A stretch of DNA of 64,000 nucleotides, taken from the NCBI RefSeq assembly GCF_904849725.1, contig NC_058521.1, positions 98,566,244-98,630,243 of the forward strand, written 5' to 3'. Positions 54,601 through 64,000 of this stretch are shown here, one piece after another. Position numbers and translations under genes: made by a program. The number at the start of each line of letters is the position of its first letter. Position 1 is the first letter of the stretch. The notes beneath the pieces were generated by a model that was not told the DNA's origin, made no database searches, and worked only from the letters and a program-made list of their open reading frames with translations. The DNA comes from Hordeum vulgare subsp. vulgare (Eukaryota; Streptophyta; Magnoliopsida; Poales; Poaceae).

Positions 54601-55774
54601 GTGATGCACCCGGTATTTGTGTGAGTATGGTTTCGCAAATGGGATTAGATTTATGATGTGTCGGCCGTCCTAACCTTACTAGTACGACCACGTTACCCCT
54701 CATGGGACGGGCTATGTTAATTACTCTGGTCAGTGCTAGCAAAGATCCACATTACTAGTGGCGGGAGTGATGTGTAGTCACTCTCGTGATGGGGTCGTGC
54801 CAGGTAGGACGACTGTGCCATTTTTATGAGTTCCAGTCACACCGTTGGTCCCCGCATGGTTGGTACTGTCCAGAGTTGGTGCTTGTAAGATGTACAACAT
54901 GTGGGCTGGGTACCAATCGAGTGGACCTCTTTCTCTAGTATCGTCAGGGGAAAGGCATTGATCGGGTACTTACCTCGGGTATGTGATATACCGAGAGTCG
55001 TGGATGACACGGAAGTTTCCCGGATCTCGTGGGTCCAGCGTACTACCTTTGCAGAGTGTAAACTATTCGAATAGCCGTGTCCACGGTCAAGGACAGTTGG
55101 GTAATCCTGTTTAAACTATGTCTAGTTGTTTCCGCATAAACCAAGTGTGTGTAAGTGTGAGTGTGTGTGGTGTTGGAAAAGGTGTTGTTATGAAAGTAAT
55201 GATATGACCAAGTTCTGTGACTTAGCATATAGGGTGAACCCGGATGGTTCAGCCCTCAACGGATATATTGATATCTGTAACATGTTCTTCAAAAGTAATT
55301 CTTTAACTTGATGCATAATCATGATCATTTCCACCAAGATGAGTTACATCAAATATGCATGATATTATTATCCTTCACATTCATTGTTCATGTCATGGGC
55401 TGTTTGCGAGTACATTCAAAGTACTCATTGGCTTGTCACTAGTTATGTTATTGACCAGACATGGAAGGACGGAGTTTGGAGATGAGTATGTCTTCGGAGA
55501 CGCCCCTGCGAACTAGGACGGTTCCAAGTCAGAATGCCTGTCGGTGTAGGCTTGATGGCATGGGCACCCGCTTAGCCCCTTTGTTTTCCGCTATTAGTGT
55601 ATCTAAGTGATTTGGCCTTAGGCCATGTCTTGTGAACTTGACCCTTCGGTGATGTGTTGTAATAATCAGTACTTGGATGTAAGACTCTTTTATTCGGTAT
55701 CTGTGTTCGGTGAGCATTGATCTCTGGGATCACTGAGCACGGCGATTCTCGACTAGTAAGTCGGGGTCCCCACA
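51618..55774 (+). repeat. Chromovirus LTR, 4.2 kb
   Basis: Starts TGTCACAACCAGTTTCTGG after a polypurine tract and ends TCGGGGTCCCCACA just before a PBS. It thus serves as 3' LTR of the sequence on its left and 5' LTR of the sequence on its right. TATA box at 53254-53260 (CCTATAAATAGCC), preceded by a GC-rich region (52830-53250) and followed by a CT-rich leader. Long frames at 52830-53900 are composition-driven. No nested element was found inside, so the LTR is simply long. Confidence 0.85.
53254..53260 (+). promoter_or_regulatory. LTR promoter TATA box
   Basis: GGGCCTATAAATAGCCCTCC has the classical plant TATA box layout; transcription would start about 30 bp downstream near 53285-53290, defining R/U5. 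Confidence 0.7.
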
Positions 55775-55778
55775 GAGC

Positions 55779-55790
55779 TGGTATCAGAGC
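55779..55790 (+). other. Primer-binding site of the right-hand chromovirus
   Basis: TGGTATCAGAGC four nt after the LTR end, complementary to initiator tRNA-Met. Typical for Tekay-type chromoviruses. Confidence 0.9.
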
Positions 55791-55911
55791 CATCCTGACT
55801 ATAGGAAGCCTTAGGTAGCGTGGACGATAGACGAACAATTAGTGCACATGAGCCTGACCCGAGAACCTGCACCCACTAAAAATTTATAACCCTCTCCTCT
55901 ACACCTTGTAG

Positions 55912-56430
55912 ATGGCCTCCGTACCTGAGATGCTTATGGAGACGGGCTTTCCTATGCTTTTGAGCGATAGCCTTGAGAAGTGTCAAGTACATCGCACACC
56001 CATCTTCCTCTACCACGAACATTGGGTCAACGCCGACACCAAGGAGTATCACGTGGACGTGATAGTGAAGGCTAATGACTCCCCAACTAGTTGGTTCTTT
56101 GAAGGGCCACAGATGGAGGATATGAGGTTGGCCGTGGAGACTGCGGCGCGAGAGGCACTCGTGCGACTCCGCGACATCCTCCCTGCGATGGCTGACGAGC
56201 CAGCTACTCGCCACCTACCTTTTGTTAAAGATAAGGTAGACGGGAGTTGGACACTCAACCCCTCATCCGAGGACGGGACTCCATTGAGGTTTCAGACCTA
56301 CTTCAGTCTCTCCTTAGAGACCTTGACGCATCTTTTGATCAAGGAGTCGACTAGGATCCGCCAAGAGCTGCACCAAGTCAAGGACCTACTTCGCATGGAG
56401 AAGATGAAGAACCGCAAGGTGAAGAAATAA
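55912..56430 (+). CDS. Extra ORF upstream of chromovirus gag
   Basis: 172 uninterrupted codons from MASVPEMLMETGFPMLLSDS to MKNRKVKK. The middle has a compact folded look (VHRTPIFLYHEHWVNAD, EYHVDVIVKANDSPTSWFFE, LAVETAAREALVRLRDILPA) and the end a basic coiled-coil-like helix (RQELHQVKDLLRMEKMKNRK). It lies in the leader between PBS and gag, where chromoviruses normally have none. I do not recognise a named domain. A host-derived or leader-encoded accessory protein is possible. It is intact while gag and pol are not. Confidence 0.55.
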   Translation: MASVPEMLMETGFPMLLSDSLEKCQVHRTPIFLYHEHWVNADTKEYHVDVIVKANDSPTSWFFEGPQMEDMRLAVETAAREALVRLRDILPAMADEPATRHLPFVKDKVDGSWTLNPSSEDGTPLRFQTYFSLSLETLTHLLIKESTRIRQELHQVKDLLRMEKMKNRKVKK

Positions 56431-56976
56431 GGAGCACCCATAATATCACCTGGCTTTGCATTCTGAGGAGGAATACCCCCGCTTCAGGCCGTTCCTCTCA
56501 AGAGTCGTCGCTTAACCGTAGAAGAGTACACCAAACTCTTCGCCACCTCGCCAACCAAGAGACGTCGAGATGGTTCGCTTCCTTCCCCTACTCCTTCAAG
56601 GAAGGGAATCACAAATGAAGATGAAGATAGAGATGAAGATGAAGACGAAGATCCCATGGAGCCGGCTTATGAGACCGCGCAGTCGATCGCTTAGCAGCGT
56701 AGGCAACTAAGGATGTGCCGAGCGTAGGAGTTCTTGTATTAGGATCGTATCACCCCGGATGTTGTGTAAGCTTGTTGGATGCAAGTCGCATTCTTCCTTA
56801 GGCAGCTTGTGAGCGACTACATCACTTGTTTCAAATTTAATGCAGTAGTTCTTTTCAAAACCGTTGTCACAAAAATCTAGCACACTAGCGCGACACCAGA
56901 CCCCCTCTTTACTAGAACATCATCCCTTTCGAGTGCAACCAGTTCGGCAAATTGACCTGTCTGCTCCTCTGACAGG
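56431..56976 (+). other. Leader between the extra ORF and gag
   Basis: Contains a serine/proline and then strongly acidic coding-like stretch (56500-56690, GAAGATGAAGATAGAGATGA repeats) interrupted by stops, possibly the decayed C-terminal part of the upstream ORF. No other feature. Confidence 0.45.
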
Positions 56977-58150
56977 ATGGTGAATGCAACTCGCAATAGC
57001 ACCTTCGGCAACCCCGGCTCTGCCTCTTCAGGACAGTAGCAGGGAACGGGAGGGGAAGCTCAAGCTGGAGATCACCACGAGCAGCAAGACGACGTTCCAC
57101 CACCACCACCTCCTCCTAAAAGCTTGACCATGGCTCAGTTCCTTCAAGCTATTCGAGGGGAGCGTCAAGACAACAATGCCGCTATCTAGCAGCTGGCTCA
57201 AACCTTGGTAAACCACCCACCACAGAACGGGATTGGCAACGGTCGCTCAACTCTCTGAGTTTATGCGAACCACGCCACACATATTCTCGGAGACAACTGA
57301 ACCGTTGGATGCCGATGACTGGTTCCACACTATTGAAGACCTTCTCGCGCTGGTCAAATGCACTGATGACCGTGAGAAAGTCCGTTATGCAACTCATTGT
57401 CTCAAAGGCACAGCCAGAGCTTGCTGGGATGGATTTCAGATCATGCGAGCAGGGCAAGTCATCACTTGGGCCGTGTTCAAGGAGGGATTCCGTGCTACTC
57501 ACATTCCTTCGGGAATGATGACCATTAAGAAGCGGGAATTCCGAGCCTTAAGGCAAGGCAGTGGATCGATCAAGGAGTATTTGCAGAAGTTCAACCTCCT
57601 ATCTAGATACGCACCAGAAGACGTCAGCACTGAGGCTCCAAAGTGGAACGCTTTACGGAAGGACTACAGTAGTCACTCCAGTATCAGCTGGTTGTTTGTG
57701 AATGGCGGACCTTCAGCGACCTGGTTAATAAGGCTCTTATGTTGGAAGACAAGCGTCGTGCAATGGACGACACCCGTAAGCGCAAGCTAATGGGTAGTGG
57801 AGGACCAAGCAGCACGAAACCACGACCATGGCAGTCAGCCCCGGCAAGACCCAACTATCAGCAGCAACAATACGAGTATCCGACATTTCGTCAGAATTAC
57901 CAGCCTCGGCAGCAAGTCAACGCCAAGACAGCAAGCACTCCACCAAACAACGGTGGGGCAAGGCCAATCTTCCAGCGCAAGTTACCTGTTTCGGGTGTGG
58001 ACAAACAAGGCACTATTCCAGGCAGGAACCAGGCTCCCCGCAATCAGCAGTATCACAGCAAGGGGCGGATTAATCACATTTCCGCAGAAGAGGCACAGGA
58101 AGACCCAGACTCCATTCTGGGTACGTTCCTCGTAACTCTACCCCAGCAAC
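56977..58150 (+). pseudogene. Chromovirus gag, broken
   Basis: MVNATRNSTFGNPGSASSGQ starts at 56977; a Pro run and AQFLQAIRGERQDNNAAI lead to the retrotransposon gag domain (DADDWFHTIEDLLALVKCTD, FKEGFRATHIPSGMMTIKKR, SIKEYLQKFNLLSRYAPEDV). The zinc knuckle is degenerate (CFGCGQTRHYSR, final Cys absent). Lesions: TAG near 57037 and at 57187-57189, a frameshift near 57245 and more after 57680. Confidence 0.88.
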
Positions 58151-60293
58151 AGCATTGTTTGATTGTGGTGCTTCGCATTCTTTTGTTACGCAAAAGTTTG
58201 CGGAAAAGTGTGGTCTAGAACCTACCTTGCTTCGTGGGCATATGGCAATTCAAACCCCGGGAGCAGTTTTGAGGACCAACCTAGGGTGTAGGAAGGTCGG
58301 TATAGTTATCAATGGGACGAGCTTCTCAGTGGATCTCATTGTGCTTAAATCCCAAGGCCTAGAAGTAATTCTCGGCATGGACTGGTTGGCCAAGCATCAA
58401 AGCATCTTGGACTGTGTCAATAGGGCCATTACCATGACAAGTGACCAAGGGGTCAAAGCCAAGTATGTCTCTGAGCCAGTACCCATTCGAGTACCACGAG
58501 TTAACAGCCTATCAAAAGAAGGACTCGACCGAGTGCCAATAGTCTGTAAATACCCCGACGTCTTTCCTGATGAGCTACCAGGGATGCCTCCTGACTGAGA
58601 CATCGAGTCATCATCGAACTCATGCCGGGATCAAGGCCTATCTATAAGAAGCCTTACAAGATGGGATCCAAAGAGCTAGCGGAGTTGAAGAAGCAACTGG
58701 ATGAGCAACTCAGGAAAGGGTTTATTTGTCCAAGTGCGTCACCTTGGGGATCACCTGTTCTCTTCGTGTCTACGAAGGATGGGACAATCAGACTTTGCGT
58801 CGATTACCGTTCTCTCAATGAGGTCACGATCAAGAACAAGTACCCACTCCCCAAGATCAAAGACTTGTTCGACCAGCTAAGTGGAGCTAAGGTATTTTCC
58901 AAGATCGACCTCCGGTCTGGATATTCCAACTAAATATCTGACCCGAAGACATACCAAAGACAGCCTTTGTGACCCGGTACGGTCTGTACGAATGCACTAT
59001 CATGTCTTTTGGATTTTCTAATGCCCCAGCTTACTTCATGTACCGCATGAATAAGGTATTCATGGAATACCTCGACAAGTTTGTCGTCGTATTCATTGAT
59101 GACATATTAATCTTTTCCAAGTCTGAAGAAGAGCATGAGCAACACTTGAGGTTAGTATTGGAGAAGCTTCGAGAGCACCAACTGTATGCCAAGTTCAGCA
59201 AATGTCAGTTTGGCTGAACGAAGTTGGATTCTTGGGTCGTACCATGACAGCAAGTGGATTGGCAGTTGATCCCTCTAATATTACCACGGTAACCAACTCG
59301 GAATCACCAATCGACGTGAAGGAAGTCAGGAGCTTCCTCGGACTCGCGGGATATTCCAGCAAGTTCGTAGAAGGATTCTCCCGCATCGCGCGACCTATGA
59401 CTCAGCTCTTGAAGAAAGGCAAGAAGTTCGAATGGACGCCAGAATGTGAAGCAAGCTTCCGAGAGTTGAAGAAGAGGCTAACCACCGCCCCGGTTTTGGC
59501 CACTCTAGATATCAACAAGGAGTTCATGATATATTGCGATGCCTCAAGGACCGGGCTAGGTGGGGTTCTAATGCAGGATCGCAGGGTGGTGGCATACTTG
59601 TCACGGCACTTGTGCCCACATGAAGAGAACTACGCCACCCATGATCTCGAATTGGCAGCAGTAGTGCATGCTCTGAAGACTTGACGACATTACCTTCTGG
59701 GGAAGCGATGTGAAATATACACTAACCACAAGAGTCTAAAGTATATCTTCACCCAAAGGGAATTGAATATGAGACAATGAAGATGGTTAGAGTTAATCAA
59801 GGACTACGACCTCAGCATTCAAAATCACCCCGGTAAGGCTAATGTAGTGGTTGATGCCTTGAGCCGGAAGACCAGCATCTTAAATGTCATGCTTAAGGAA
59901 AGGCATCCCGCCTTATATGAAGAATTGGAGAACGTTGGGTTGGAACTAGTGGAATCTGGATTCCTAGACAGCCTCGAAGTCAAACCAATGCTGGTATACG
60001 ACATCAAGGAAGCCCGGAAGGTTCAGAAGAGTATTGAAGGTATCAAGAAGAAGATGCAAGAAGGCAAGGCCCCAGGATTCTTGGAGGATGATCAAGGAGT
60101 GGTGTGGTTTGGGGAACGTTTATGCGTACCCAACAAGGTTGAACTCAAGGATTTATTCCTACGGGAAGCACATGATACACCCTACTCCATTCACCCCGGT
60201 GGTACCAAGATGTATCAAGATCTCCGAGGAAGATTCTGGTGGCACGACATGAAGAGGGAAATCGCGTAATATGTGGCCAAGTGCATCGTGTGC
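58151..60293 (+). pseudogene. Chromovirus pol, broken and 3'-truncated
   Basis: Protease (FDCGASHSFVTQKFAEKCGL near 58155, DSG changed to DCG), RT ([52 protein letters not shown], then [10 protein letters not shown] at about 59092), RNase H ([34 protein letters not shown]) and the integrase zinc region (HPGGTKMYQDLRGRFWW, ending CIVC). Stops at about 58597, 58931, 59215, 59682, 59778 and 60267. The sequence stops inside the zinc finger at 60293, where the next LTR is inserted. Confidence 0.9.
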
Positions 60294-62034
60294 TGATGTC
60301 AACTGTTCTTCCCCTTGCAACGGCACCAGAAGAATGCTGCTAGCACTCTCCGGCAATCGAAACTAGAAGAATGTTGTTGACGACCCACCAGCGCGTGGGA
60401 TCGTAGTAGTTTTCGAGGGTAGAGTATTCGACCCAAATTTGTTGATCGGCAAACAGGAGGTGAGAGAATACTCTCGAGTATTAGCAGCTGCATTTGTCAG
60501 ATTCAACCACACCTGAAAGATTAGTATCTGCAAGCAAAGTAGTAACAGCAAAGTAATATGATAACAACGATGTCAGAAACAATATGTTGACACGGCAGAC
60601 TATTTCTAACGATTGTATCAATGGCGCCAAGTTGCCTCGTTGACGGAAATTGTCAGTTCCCGTCAACGACTAGCGAACCAAAATTGTAGCAGGTAGCAGC
60701 AGTGTAACGAGCAATAGCAGCGGCAAGGAAAAGCAGTAGTGATAGCAGTAGCAAGTAGCAACAGTAGCAAGCAATAGTAGTAGCAACAGTAGCAGCAAAG
60801 CAAGACAAGTCATAGCAGTAGCCACAGTAGTAAAAGCAGCAGAGCAAAACAAGTAACAGCAGCAGTAGCAACAGTAGTATCAGCAACAGAGCAAAATAAG
60901 TAACAGCGGCAGTAGGACAAACTTGTAGGCAATGGGTCGGTGATTTGTTTGGATGATATTCATCATGCAACACTTATAACACTGAGAGATATGTGGCTAG
61001 CTCCCATTCGTCAATGTGATGTAGGCATGCATTCCGTGTGTCATCATACGTGCTTTGGGAAAAGAACTTGCATGACATCTATTGTCCATCGCTCCCGTGG
61101 CAGTGGGGTCCAAAAGTAAACTACGGGATATTAAGGTTCTCCTTTTAATAAAGAACCGGACCAACGCATTAGCACTTGGTGAACACATGAACTCCTCAAA
61201 CTATGGTCATCACCGGGAGTGGTTCCGGTTATTGTCACTCCGGGGTTGCCGGATCATAACACATAGTAGGTAACTACAACTTGCAAGATCAGATCTAAAA
61301 CACACATATATTGGTGACAACATAATAATTTCAGATGTGAAATCATGTCACTCGGGCCCTAGTGACAAGCATTAAGCATGGCAATGTAGTAGCAACATCA
61401 ATCTCAAAACATAGTGGATACTAGGGATCAATCCCCATCAAAACTAACTCGATTACATGATAAATCTCACCCTACTCATCACCGCCCAGCGAGCCTACGA
61501 ATAGATTACTCACGAACAACGAAGAGCTTCATGGAATTAGAGAGGGAAGAAGGTTGATGATGACGATGGCAACGATTTTCCCTCTCCGGAGCCCAACACG
61601 GACTCCAGATCTGCCCTCCAGATGAAGAACAGGAGGTGGCGGCGGCTCCGTATCGCAAATGTGATGAGAACTTCTCTTTTATTTTTTCTGGGACAAAAGG
61701 GAAGTTATAGAGCTGGAATTGGGGGCGGCAGAGCCGTGTGGGTCCCACAATCCTGCCCACCGCCACCAGGGGGTGGTGGCGGAGCCAGGGCTTGTGGCCC
61801 ACTGGCCCACCCCCTCAGGTGGAACTTGGCACAGAGATTTTTCATATTTTCCGTAAATGATCTCCGTAAATTTTCAAGACGTTTGGAGAACTTTGATTTC
61901 TGCACAAAAATAACACCAAGGCAATTCTGCTGAAAACAGCGTCAGTCCAGGTTAGTTCCATTCAAATCATGCAAATTAGAGTCCAAAACAAGGGCAAAGG
62001 AGTTTGGAAAAGTAGATACGATGGAGACGTATCA
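60294..62034 (-). repeat. 3' LTR of the right-edge element
   Basis: 1741 bp; on the minus strand TGATACGTCTCCATCGTATC to GAACAGTTGACATCA. Near the end is a PBS-like word (TTCTGGTGCCGTTGCAA, minus, 60331-60315). Contains the degenerate GTAGCA-type tract at 60680-60920. Confidence 0.9.
60680..60920. repeat. Degenerate (AGTAGC)n / (AACAGT) short-tandem tract
   Basis: About 240 bp of imperfect AGCAGTAGCAACAGTAGCAA-type units inside the LTR. Reads as poly-Leu/Cys/Tyr-like nonsense frames on the minus strand; not coding. Confidence 0.85.
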
Positions 62035-62050
62035 ACTCCCCCAAGCTTAA
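62035..62050 (-). other. Polypurine tract of the right-edge element
   Basis: Minus-strand TTTTAAGCTTGGGGGAGT abuts the LTR start at 62034. Confidence 0.88.
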
Positions 62051-64000
62051 AACCTTGCTTGTCCTCAAGCAACTCAGTTGACAAACTGAGAGAGAAAGAA
62101 AAACTTTGACAAACTCTGTTTGATCTTGTTGTTGCAACTATGTCTAACTCATAACCAGAATTTCAGCAAGATCACAAGTTAACCACATAAGCAAGTGACA
62201 CAAAGGTCTCACGGTAAACTAATATCAATGGCATAATTAGCTAACGAGCAAATAATAATGAGTTTCAAATACCAACACTTCAATCAAAACAAGCATGAAA
62301 CAATATGAATAGGTGGTATCTTGCTAGCTCTTTCGGAGACCGCAAAACATAAATGCAGAGCACTTTCAAAGATCAAGGGCTGACTAAACATTGTAATTCA
62401 TAGCAATGAAGATCCAGCCATAGTCATACTCAATATGAATCAAAAGCAAAGCATAAAAATGACAAAGGTGCTCTCTAATTGGTGCTTATATAAGAGGAGG
62501 ATGACTCGACAGGAAAATAAATAGACAGACCCTTCGCAGAGGGAAACATTGATTTGCAGAGGTGCCAAAGCTCAAGCTTAGAAAACAGAGATAATAATTT
62601 TGGGTGGCATACTTTCATTGTCAACGCAATGACCAAGAGTTCTCAATATATTCCATGCTACTCATGATATAGGCGGTTCCCAAATAGAAAAGTAAAGTTT
62701 TAACTCCCCCACCACCAATCAATCACACTCCACGGCTAGCCGAATCCTCGGGTACCGTCCATACTAACATCAATCCGGGGGGGAGTCTTGTTTTACAGTT
62801 ATGTTTTCGATTTAAGCATGGAACTGGGCATTCCAATTACCGGCCCCTTTCTCATGAATGACAGTGAATAAACACATGTCGAGGATAACACTCCTAGCAT
62901 GGAAGATACCAATAGCCCCCTGTCACCACATGAGCGGTTTGGGCATGCAAAACAGATTATTTCTTGAAGGTTTAGAGAGTGGCACATGCAAATTTACTTG
63001 GAACGGCAGGTAGATACCGCAAATAGGTAGGTATGGTGGACTCTCATCAAAAAACTTTTGGGTTTCTGGAGGTGGATGCCCAAGCAGTATTCTGCTTAGT
63101 ACAAGTGAAGGCTAGCAAAAGACTGGGAAGCGACCAACTAGAGAGCGACAACAGTCATCAAGATGCAATGAGTTTGACTAACATTGAATGCAAGCATGAA
63201 CAGGATATAAATCACCATGCACACGAACATCATAGAGGATATGTTGATTTTGTTTCAACTACATGCATGAACATGCGCCAAGTCAAGCCACTTGAAACAT
63301 TCAAAGGAGAATACCATCCTATCATACTACATCATAGTCATCTCAAAATCTATGTTGGCATTCAAGACAAACCATTATAAGCTCTCAGCTAATTAAGCAT
63401 GGCATCAGAAACTATGATCTCTAAGTTTTCATTGCAAACATGGTTCTCTCACAACAAAGCTAAATCTCGGTCGACAAGCTAGTCATATTTACAAAAACAA
63501 AATAGATAGAGTTCATACTAGCTTTTCAGTCTCAGTCACTTCATCATATATCATCATTATTGCCTTTCATTTGCACGATCGAACGATGTGAACAATAATA
63601 AGCGCATTCGACTAAGCTGAATCTGCAAGCAAACACAAAGGAGAAGAGAAAGTAATATGTCTCTTTGAAAGCTAAACATGTAAGCATGCAAGAACCACTA
63701 AACATTGAAACCAATATCTTCTACCTTGACCCAAAGAAAAAGAAAACTATTTACACGGGAAAGCTCCCAACAAGCAAAAGAAGAAAGAAAAATCTTTTTG
63801 GATTTTCTCAAAAGGACACAAAACAAGAAAACAGGAAAACAAAAATAAACTAGCATGGATAATACAGTGGCAAAGTGCAAACACCGGCTAACAAAGTGAA
63901 AACATAAGCATGAATGTAAAGTCTGTGAGAACACGTACTCTCCCAAGCTTAGGCTTTTGGCCAAGCTTGGTCTACTCCCATGGATGATCCTCGTGAAACC
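62051..64000 (-). other. 3' non-coding interior of the right-edge element
   Basis: No supported gene in about 1.95 kb. Like the 31771-33308 region of the Athila-like element it ends at the coding side with hairpin and polypurine-like words (minus AAGCTTGGCCAAAAGCCTAA at about 63966-63947 and GCTTGTTGGGAGCTTTCCC at about 63770-63752). Confidence 0.7.

Larger units (their letters stand above)
60294..64000 (-). mobile_element. LTR retrotransposon inserted in the chromovirus, continues beyond window
   Basis: Minus-strand element: 3' LTR 62034-60294, polypurine tract just above 62034, and ~2 kb of interior to the window edge. TGTGC at 60289-60293 is the candidate target duplication. The LTR start TGATACGTCTCCATCG and AAGCTTGGGGGAGT tract ally it to the Athila-like families. 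No coding domain is reached in the window. Confidence 0.85.

Noticed and set aside
60653..60973. Leu/Cys/Tyr-rich 106-codon membrane-protein-like frame
   Set aside because: It is the translation of the degenerate GTAGCA tract.
63033..63380. 115-codon plus-strand frame
   Set aside because: Antisense to the non-coding interior of a minus-strand retroelement; no motif and no conservation expected.

Overview
This is plant nuclear DNA, almost certainly from a Triticeae grass (wheat, barley, rye or a relative). The evidence is a CACTA transposon with the grass-type terminus and GGCGCACC-type subterminal palindromes, several LTR retrotransposons with TGATACGTC or TGTGAC ends, and degenerate plant 5S rDNA repeats. 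I see no intact host gene. The window is a nest of transposable elements, most of them pseudogenised.

Layout. (1) 1-27219: a CACTA transposon on the minus strand, left end outside the window. It carries a small viroplasmin/RNase H1-N-like ORF, a broken second gene with a Ulp1-like C-terminus, a block of apparently captured host exons, and a broken TNP2-type transposase. (2) 12466-26853: inside its 5' subterminal repeats sits a full Sirevirus-like Ty1/copia element (minus) with both LTRs, PBS, a polypurine-tract cluster, gag and pol interrupted by stops, and an uninterrupted 1291-codon third ORF. (3) 27220-34775: the CACTA itself lies inside an Athila-like Ty3/gypsy element (plus), just upstream of its protease; the 3' part and 3' LTR are in the window. 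(4) 34776-35194: a ~190-bp tandem repeat. (5) 35195-47160: the 3' part of a minus-strand chromovirus whose ~3.1-kb LTR is split by a complete non-autonomous LTR element (36425-43314, TSD GTTAA). (6) 47161-47618: unassigned repeat-like DNA with a GT microsatellite. (7) 47619-51240: five degenerate 5S rDNA units, one 5S gene split by a solo LTR with its target duplication. (8) 51241-60293: a plus-strand chromovirus in the order pol tail, 4.2-kb LTR, PBS, gag, pol, i.e. a three-LTR-type recombinant. (9) 60294-64000: another minus-strand LTR element that truncated that pol.

Order of events read from the nesting: the Athila-like element was hit by the CACTA, which was hit by the copia element; separately the chromovirus LTR was hit by the non-autonomous element, the 5S gene by the solo-LTR family, and the right-hand chromovirus by the last element. 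Many inactivating mutations look like CAG or CTGG turning into TAG or CTAG, as expected from deamination of CHG-methylated cytosines.

Most worth following up: the small viroplasmin-like ORF with a C-terminal membrane segment in the CACTA; the intact copia ORF3 preceded by its own TATA box and plant-gene-like leader; the 5S cluster with breakpoints in the same register; and PBS-like motifs inside the LTR ends of two elements. Domain names come from recognition of the sequence, not from database searches.
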